From the NCBI GenBank assembly GCA_934700895.1, contig CAKUXV010000010.1, forward strand, positions 1-44,413: 44,413 bases of DNA, read 5' to 3'. Every line of letters starts with the position of its first letter. The stretch's first letter is position 1. The DNA is from an uncultured Bacilli bacterium (lineage in GTDB: Bacteria; Bacillota_I; Bacilli_A; RFN20; CAG-826). The position numbers were made by a program, and so were the translations under genes. Below are positions 41,055 to 44,413 of the stretch, piece by piece. The notes beneath the pieces were generated by a model. That model was not told the origin of the DNA, did no database searches, and saw only the letters and a program-made list of their open reading frames with translations.

Positions 41055-41364
41055 ATTTGTGCGATCTCTCATTTTCTTTGATTTACCCGTTGAAAAGGTG
41101 TCGCAAAGAAGGGCGTACACGTCTTTTGTTAAGGGAATCAAAAAAATCGGGTTTTATATGCTTCAAGAATCGGTGTATGTAAAATTGGATATCGATTCAC
41201 AAGCCTCTGATTCCACAAAGGAAAAGGTGAATAAAATTCTTCCAACGGAAGGGTTTGTTGCCCTGCTGCGTATTACAGAAAAACAATTTGCTTCAATCGA
41301 ATTTTTGGTAGGAGAAGCCGAAGGCGAAATACTTTCAACGGATAATAGGCTGATAGAATTATGA
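41041..41364 (+). CDS. cas2: Cas2 adaptation protein
   Basis: A 107-residue protein from MGAYRFVRSLIFFDLPVE (ATG at 41041; the TTG at 41035 is less likely). The ferredoxin-like fold is shown by RSLIFFDLPVE with its Asp and by the strands GFYMLQESVYVKL and GFVALLRITEKQF. It bridges Cas1 dimers in the integrase complex. Overlaps cas1 by 14 and csn2 by 4 bases. Confidence 0.9.
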   Translation: MGAYRFVRSLIFFDLPVEKVSQRRAYTSFVKGIKKIGFYMLQESVYVKLDIDSQASDSTKEKVNKILPTEGFVALLRITEKQFASIEFLVGEAEGEILSTDNRLIEL

Positions 41365-42029
41365 TGGAATTAAGAATTAAAGGGATTGAGCGTCCTGTTG
41401 AATTTGTTTGCGGCGGAATTTTGAACCTCGTTGTTGAAAATGGGAAATTTTTTTACGAATTATTGAAATCGTTTTGCCAAAAGGACGAGGAACGTATATG
41501 TGTTTTCGACAACGAGAAGGTCCTTAAAAACGATAAAGAAATTGTATTTCTGGACTCGTTTTGCGATATGTCACCTAATACAAGGCCGGCCTTAACCGCA
41601 ATTTACAAACGTTCAGATAAAATGAACCTTACCCCCGAAAGAAGGCGAGCGTTAGAAGATATCCAAAGATCCATATTTAATTTGCTCTCTGAAATATCGT
41701 TAGACTTTGCTCAGTTGATGGAATTTACAGACCAATTTGGTCTTGGGAAAATGCTTCAGTTGGCTGATTTTAGGTATCGTGAAAACTCTGATGCGAGTTT
41801 TTGCGATGACTTTATATTGTTTTTAAGGGCTGCGATTGATTCCCAATCATTTCATTTCATTGTCACAAGAGACATTTTCTCTTTTCTCAATGCTGAAGAA
41901 GTAGAAAAACTTCATTGTGAACTGCTTTCACACGATTTGTTTTTGCTGAATTTGTCAGGAAATGTTTTAAAACAAGATGTCGGCGTGGTTGCGACAAGAA
42001 TTATCGATGCCTCCTTATGCGAATTTTAA
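41361..42029 (+). CDS. csn2: Csn2 adaptation protein (type II-A marker)
   Basis: A 222-residue protein. It begins MMELRIKGIERPVEF, and LNLVVENGKFFYELLKSF (about 21-38) is the signature of Csn2. RERRALEDIQRSIFNLLSEI-like helices follow (about 95-115), then FIVTRDIFSFLNAEEVEKL (about 168-186), near the usual motif of the C-terminal head. Csn2 forms a ring that slides on DNA ends during spacer uptake. Its presence makes the locus type II-A. ATG overlaps the cas2 stop. Confidence 0.88.
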   Translation: MMELRIKGIERPVEFVCGGILNLVVENGKFFYELLKSFCQKDEERICVFDNEKVLKNDKEIVFLDSFCDMSPNTRPALTAIYKRSDKMNLTPERRRALEDIQRSIFNLLSEISLDFAQLMEFTDQFGLGKMLQLADFRYRENSDASFCDDFILFLRAAIDSQSFHFIVTRDIFSFLNAEEVEKLHCELLSHDLFLLNLSGNVLKQDVGVVATRIIDASLCEF

Positions 42030-42108
42030 TAAAAGCTGTATAATCTTTTTGCTTAGAATGACGCAGTTGTGAACCTGTATACCCCCTTAAAACCGCAAAA
42101 TATTTGAG
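42030..42108 (+). promoter_or_regulatory. CRISPR leader with promoter and ATTTGAG anchor
   Basis: A 79-base region between csn2 and the first repeat. TATAAT at 42039-42044 is a likely -10. The last seven bases, ATTTGAG (42102-42108), directly before the first repeat, equal the leader-anchoring sequence known from type II-A loci, which guides Cas1-Cas2 to the first repeat. Confidence 0.7.
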
Positions 42109-43594
42109 GTTTGAGAGTGATGTTGTTCTAGGTATCTCTCTAACCGCCCATCTTGACCAAATCGCGCGCAAACGGTTTGAGAGTGATGTTGTTCTAGGTA
42201 TCTCTCTAACGAACGGGAAGAAGGGGATAGCGTGCACCATGTTTGAGAGTGATGTTGTTCTAGGTATCTCTCTAACTCCTCTTTTATTTCTTCATCGTGC
42301 ACCCAAGTTTGAGAGTGATGTTGTTCTAGGTATCTCTCTAACGCGAATTGCTCGAAGCGTTGCGCCCCGTGGGTTTGAGAGTGATGTTGTTCTAGGTATC
42401 TCTCTAACACCTACAACTTAATCCTCAAAAACTCTCTCGTTTGAGAGTGATGTTGTTCTAGGTATCTCTCTAACGGCAAGAAAGAGCTTTTCATTTCGAA
42501 GCAAGTTTGAGAGTGATGTTGTTCTAGGTATCTCTCTAACTTTTCCAAAACGCTAATCGGAAGTTTCAACGTTTGAGAGTGATGTTGTTCTAGGTATCTC
42601 TCTAACAAGGAACAAGTCGCCATAAACGCGAGAAACGTTTGAGAGTGATGTTGTTCTAGGTATCTCTCTAACAATGGGGTTCCCGTCGTTGTCGCGGACG
42701 TCGTTTGAGAGTGATGTTGTTCTAGGTATCTCTCTAACGAAAGGTAGTATCGCCATATTCTCCACAGGTTTGAGAGTGATGTTGTTCTAGGTATCTCTCT
42801 AACGAATTCAATGGGTCGTTGGAAGAACTCTACGTTTGAGAGTGATGTTGTTCTAGGTATCTCTCTAACAATCCAGGCAAATGGCCAGAAGATCTAAAAG
42901 TTTGAGAGTGATGTTGTTCTAGGTATCTCTCTAACACAAATATTACTCGCCTTTCGAGGTTTCGGGTTTGAGAGTGATGTTGTTCTAGGTATCTCTCTAA
43001 CATTTCTGGCGGTTCTTTCTCTGCCGATCAGGTTTGAGAGTGATGTTGTTCTATATCTCTCTAACTCGGCCGCTTATGTTGCCAGGTACTCTATGGTTTG
43101 AGAGTGATGTTGTTCTAGGTATCTCTCTAACAAAACGTCCGAAACGGAATTCCCGATGAGGGTTTGAGAGTGATGTTGTTCTAGGTATCTCTCTAACAAA
43201 TAAATATCGCCTTCTCTATTCTTGCCAGTTTGAGAGTGATGTTGTTCTAGGTATCTCTCTAACCTTTTTCATGGCCCTAGCCTGCTTGTAGAGGTTTGAG
43301 AGTGATGTTGTTCTAGGTATCTCTCTAACGGAATTCGACTTCGAGCCCGCCAAGTACTTGTTTGAGAGTGATGTTGTTCTAGGTATCTCTCTAACCTGAT
43401 GAACAAGCACGTCCGTCCGCACATCGTTTGAGAGTGATGTTGTTCTAGGTATCTCTCTAACGCTTTCTATCCGATTCAACAAGTAGGAAAGGGTTTGAGA
43501 GTGATGTTGTTCTAGGTATCTCTCTAACGAAAAGAGTTTCTTCCTTGTCAATCTATCTGTTTGAGAGTGATGTTGTTCTAGGTATCTCTCTAAC
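42109..43594 (+). CRISPR. CRISPR array, 23 repeats and 22 spacers
   Basis: The 36-base repeat begins GTTTGAGAG, contains GTTCTAGG and ends CTCTCTAAC. Starts are at 42109, then every 66 bases to 42703, then 42768, 42834, 42900, 42966, 43032, 43096 and every 66 to 43426, then 43493 and 43559. Spacers are 30 bases, except spacer 10 (29) and spacer 21 (31). Repeat 15 (43032-43065) lacks GG in its middle (34 bases). All others look identical, including the last. Direction is the plus strand, by the leader at the csn2 side and the GTTT start of the repeat. Confidence 0.95.
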
Positions 43595-43673
43595 TCAACC
43601 GTTTTTGTTTGGTAACTGATATAGGGGAAAGATTTATGCCATTTTGGAATTTGGCCGCTTGGCCTATAAGTAA

Positions 43674-44336
43674 CTTGCTTATTTCAATTTCGAAACGAAT
43701 CCCACGTTAGCCAAGACTTTTGAGGAAAGCGTGGAGCCCGCGTATTTATTGCCTGTGCTTTCTCGAATCGTAGACAAAGAGATTACCGAAGGGGACAATT
43801 TAATTGTCTTTGATGAAATCCAATTATGCGAACGCGCATCGGAATTTGAAAATGCGATTGAGTGGCTGTGCTTGTCTGGCATTGTTTTGTGCGTGAACAA
43901 AGCGAAGCAAATCAAAAAGCCGTTAGAGAATTACGCGGATATCGATTCTTTCAAAACTACGTTTCGGATTTGGGCCTACTATGCGCGAAAAAAGATGTGG
44001 TTCCAGAGGATGTTTTATATTCGTCGAGCGAACTCAACGACTTTAAAGGCACGATGAGCGAGAATTATGTCGATGCTCAATTGGTCGCGAATGGATATAC
44101 CCCCTATTATTGGGAATACGATCGCGAAGCCGAGGTGGATTTTGTGATTCAACGTCAAGGACGATTAATTCCCATCGAAGTCAAATTAGCGGACAACGCC
44201 AGGGCGAAAAGCTTGATGGTTTATATGAATGCCTATCAGCCATCAGCCGGATTACGCCATTAAGATATCCACAAAAAACTTCGCTTTTGAGGACAACAAA
44301 AAAATCGTTCCTCTCTATGCCGCCTTTTGCATTTAA
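43674..44336 (+). pseudogene. DUF4143-type AAA ATPase, 5'-truncated and frameshifted
   Basis: The reading starts after a TAA at 43671 with LAYFNFETNPTLAKTFEESV, then Walker B NLIVFDEIQLCE. It lacks the Walker A part, and a piece after ERA is missing. At about 43950 the frame changes to YVSDLGLLCAKKDVV and YYWEYDREAEVDFVIQRQG with IPIEVKLADN (the endonuclease-like D...ExK motif). An extra seven bases near 44240 move the frame again to AIKISTKNFAFEDN, ending PLYAAFCI at 44334-44336. The intact relative at 18997 shows the normal structure. The CRISPR array lies directly before the missing 5' part. Confidence 0.75.
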
Positions 44337-44348
44337 CCCCCTTCCCAT

Positions 44349-44378
44349 TTGACGAAAACACGACTATAAAAATAGATA
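44349..44378 (+). promoter_or_regulatory. Possible promoter of a gene that continues beyond the window
   Basis: -35 TTGACG (44349-44354), 18 bases, -10 TAGATA (44373-44378). GAGG follows before the ATG at 44393. Confidence 0.35.
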
Positions 44379-44392
44379 GAGGTACCAATAAA

Positions 44393-44413
44393 ATGAATGA
44401 AACCAATCGTCGA
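44393..44413 (+). CDS. Start of a possible gene, cut by the window end
   Basis: Seven codons (MNETNRR) remain open to the end. GAGG lies about 10 bases before the ATG, and a promoter-like pair lies upstream. Too short to name. Confidence 0.3.

Noticed and set aside
42087..43551. Open minus-strand and plus-strand frames with repeating LERYLEQHHSQT or FESDVVLGISLT peptides
   Set aside because: They are translations of the CRISPR repeats. The 66-base period is a multiple of three and keeps frames open. No ribosome sites.

Overview
The window looks like a chromosomal piece of a gut-type, low-to-mid GC Bacillota, probably a lineage close to Erysipelotrichia/Mollicutes (RF39/RFN20-like). The reasons are lipoprotein-type solute-binding proteins, an LplABC-type sugar importer without its own ATPase, a FIVAR-type surface protein, a type II-A CRISPR system and DUF4143-type ATPases. 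TGG codes for Trp and TGA is used as a stop (for example at the end of cas2), so the code is standard and not mycoplasma code 4. The genus cannot be read from the sequence.

Layout. (1) 1-7926 is an integrated element at the 3' end of rlmD, the 23S rRNA uracil methyltransferase gene. It holds a broken large serine recombinase, an AbiEi/AbiEii defence pair, and a two-gene surface operon whose first gene carries a G9 tract that puts it out of frame; the second gene ends in a Hint (intein-like) domain. The element ends in a cluster of decayed rlmD 3'-end copies. (2) 7927-8952 holds hairpins, a terminator and a Fic-protein remnant. (3) 8984-11667 is an ECF sigma factor, a membrane protein that is probably its anti-sigma factor, and a lipoprotein. 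The same promoter motif with the same 13-nt spacing lies before both the sigma gene and the lipoprotein gene. (4) 11731-13272 holds two decayed genes: a PD-(D/E)XK-nuclease-like gene and, on the minus strand, a ToxN/AbiQ-like gene. (5) 13292-18090 (minus) is a phnDCEE-type ABC importer operon ending in a P-loop kinase; its binding protein appears circularly permuted. (6) 18385-23299 holds a SHOCT-type membrane protein, a DUF4143-type ATPase, a DUF2075 helicase-like protein and a six-helix membrane protein. (7) 23214-34512 (minus) is a long catabolic operon: surface protein, LplB and LplC permeases, nucleoside hydrolase, solute-binding lipoprotein, GH39-like lipoprotein, GH2 enzyme and ribokinase. 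A divergent AraC regulator (34654) faces it. (8) 35592-43594 is a complete type II-A CRISPR locus: divergent tracrRNA, a 1483-residue Cas9, Cas1, Cas2, Csn2, a leader ending in ATTTGAG, and 23 repeats with 22 spacers. (9) 43674-44336 is the 3' part of a broken DUF4143-type ATPase, followed by what may be the start of a new gene.

How it works together. The catabolic operon reads as a surface-capture, import and cleavage route for a glycoside that may contain ribose or a nucleoside: extracellular binding and cleavage, CUT1 import powered by an ATPase encoded elsewhere, GH2 and nucleoside hydrolase cleavage, then ribose phosphorylation. Defence functions are spread over the window: AbiE, CRISPR, and remnants of ToxN/AbiQ-like, Fic and nuclease-like genes. 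Several genes (sigma factor, DUF2075 protein, YesL-like membrane protein, AraC regulator) have a -10 box ending only 5-9 nt before the start codon and no Shine-Dalgarno, which suggests leaderless transcripts.
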